From positions 1 through 64,000 of the forward strand of contig JAWKXO010000002.1 of the NCBI GenBank assembly GCA_041396985.1: a DNA stretch of 64,000 nt. The letters are read 5' to 3'. This document shows, piece after piece, positions 63,356 to 64,000 of this stretch (its first letter is position 1; the number at the start of each line of letters is the position of its first letter). The DNA comes from Emcibacteraceae bacterium (GTDB lineage: Bacteria; Pseudomonadota; Alphaproteobacteria; Sphingomonadales; Emcibacteraceae). Position numbers and translations under genes: made by a program. The notes beneath the pieces are model-generated. The model was not told the origin of the DNA. It ran no database searches and saw nothing but the letters and a program-made list of their open reading frames with translations.

Positions 63356-64000
63356 ATGTTTCAGGATGTAGTGGACTTAAACACTTTTTATAGCTCTCCT
63401 CTGGGTAAGATTACGACACGGCTGATCCGTAATCAGATTCGCACTCTATGGCCTTCCGTCAAAGGGATGGATATTATGGGTCTTGGATATGCCGTGCCAT
63501 ATTTAAAACCATTTCGTGATGAGGCAAATCATATTGCGGCCATTATGCCAACTTTGCAGGGCGTAATGCGCTGGCCACGCTTTAGGGAAAATGTCAAAGA
63601 TGAATATGGACGTTATCAGGGAAATCTTGCTGCATTGGCAAGAGAAACCGATCTGCCGATAAAGGAAGCCAGTATGGACCGGGTCATTCTGGTTCATTGT
63701 CTTGAACATACTGATCATAGCAAACAATTGTTACGTGAAATATGGCGCAGCCTGGCACCCGGTGGCAAGGTCCTAATAATTGTTCCCAGCCGTCTTGGTC
63801 CGTGGTGCCGTTCTGAAGCAACACCTTTCGGTCATGGTATTCCATTTTCTACTGAACAGATTAAAAAAATCCTGATCAATAATATGCTTACCCCAACCAG
63901 ATGGACATCGGCTTTGTTTTTGCCTCCATTTAAAAGCAGGACCATGTTAATGGCACTGGCAACACTTGAAAGCACAGGACAGAGATGGTGGAGCCAGTTT
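63356..64000 (+). CDS. SAM-dependent methyltransferase (partial at window edge)
   Basis: From the ATG at 63356 the frame stays open for 215 codons to the window end. The protein starts MFQDVVDLNTFYSSPLG and has a class-I methyltransferase core: MDIMGLGYAVPYL (SAM-binding loop near 38-50), DRVILVHCLEHTD (near 110) and LREIWRSLAPGGKVLIIVP (near 126-144). This type often neighbours the glyoxalase II gene (gloB) in alphaproteobacteria; that gene would lie beyond the edge. The substrate is unknown. Confidence 0.85.
   Translation, partial: MFQDVVDLNTFYSSPLGKITTRLIRNQIRTLWPSVKGMDIMGLGYAVPYLKPFRDEANHIAAIMPTLQGVMRWPRFRENVKDEYGRYQGNLAALARETDLPIKEASMDRVILVHCLEHTDHSKQLLREIWRSLAPGGKVLIIVPSRLGPWCRSEATPFGHGIPFSTEQIKKILINNMLTPTRWTSALFLPPFKSRTMLMALATLESTGQRWWSQF

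Overview
The window looks like a chromosomal segment of a moderately AT-rich, aerobic, Gram-negative alphaproteobacterium. The evidence is gene content: a CarD regulator, an FdxA-type 7Fe ferredoxin, an S4-domain protein and an SUV3-like helicase sit close together, an arrangement familiar from alphaproteobacteria. There are also many Sec or lipoprotein signals, an ETF/hydroxyacyl-CoA dehydrogenase operon and an RND efflux operon. An Emcibacterales/Kordiimonadales-like marine lineage is possible but is only a guess. I saw no rRNA, tRNA, CRISPR array, transposase or prophage.

Layout. 1-5141: a divergent catabolic cluster, with a partial 2-oxoacid:ferredoxin oxidoreductase and a cyclase-family hydrolase on the minus strand, and an SDR, enoyl-CoA hydratase, acyl-CoA dehydrogenase and RidA on the plus strand. 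This resembles the lower part of tryptophan/indole/anthranilate degradation through CoA thioesters. 5162-8835: a Cys-cluster protein, DUF1697, a membrane LytTR regulator and an exported phosphatase-superfamily enzyme. 8915-15252: a compact cyanophycin locus containing an isoaspartyl peptidase, a Mur-ligase-like protein without ATP-grasp, cyanophycin synthetase and cyanophycinase. 15390-27286: mostly exported hydrolases (esterase, two beta-lactamase-fold serine hydrolases, penicillin acylase, SGNH hydrolase, PhoD), an exported RidA, a LysE exporter, a TPR lipoprotein and a short reductive-dehalogenase-like Fe-S protein. 27576-39657: a PepSY protein behind a Fur-like box, an exported nuclease, an M48/LysM lipoprotein, two MFS transporters and an OMF-MFP-RND efflux operon. 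39841-49275: a degenerate phosphoesterase, CarD, FdxA, TerB-like, TetR, an aspartic protease, a PEP-CTERM-like protein, S4, helicase and P1 peptidase. 49459-53859: an Lrp regulator with 21-bp phased sites ahead of an ALDH7-family dehydrogenase, then Fur-box-preceded feoAB. 53915-55121: a small AT-rich accessory unit (2TM-GAF protein plus a 66-aa protein). 55219-57738: three tandem exported fumarylacetoacetate-hydrolase-family paralogues. 57906-64000: etfBA, hydroxyacyl-CoA dehydrogenase, a YHS protein, an M13 peptidase and a partial methyltransferase.

Functional picture: an amino-acid and aromatic-acid oxidiser. Acyl-CoA dehydrogenases feed electrons to ETF, nitrogen and carbon are stored as cyanophycin, and iron is acquired through FeoAB. 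A large exported hydrolase repertoire processes peptides, esters and phosphate esters. The most unusual items are the triple exported FAH family, the phased Lrp array, the short RdhA-like protein, the degenerate phosphoesterase beside carD, the 2TM-GAF accessory pair, and a possible short transcript near 23.5-23.7 kb.
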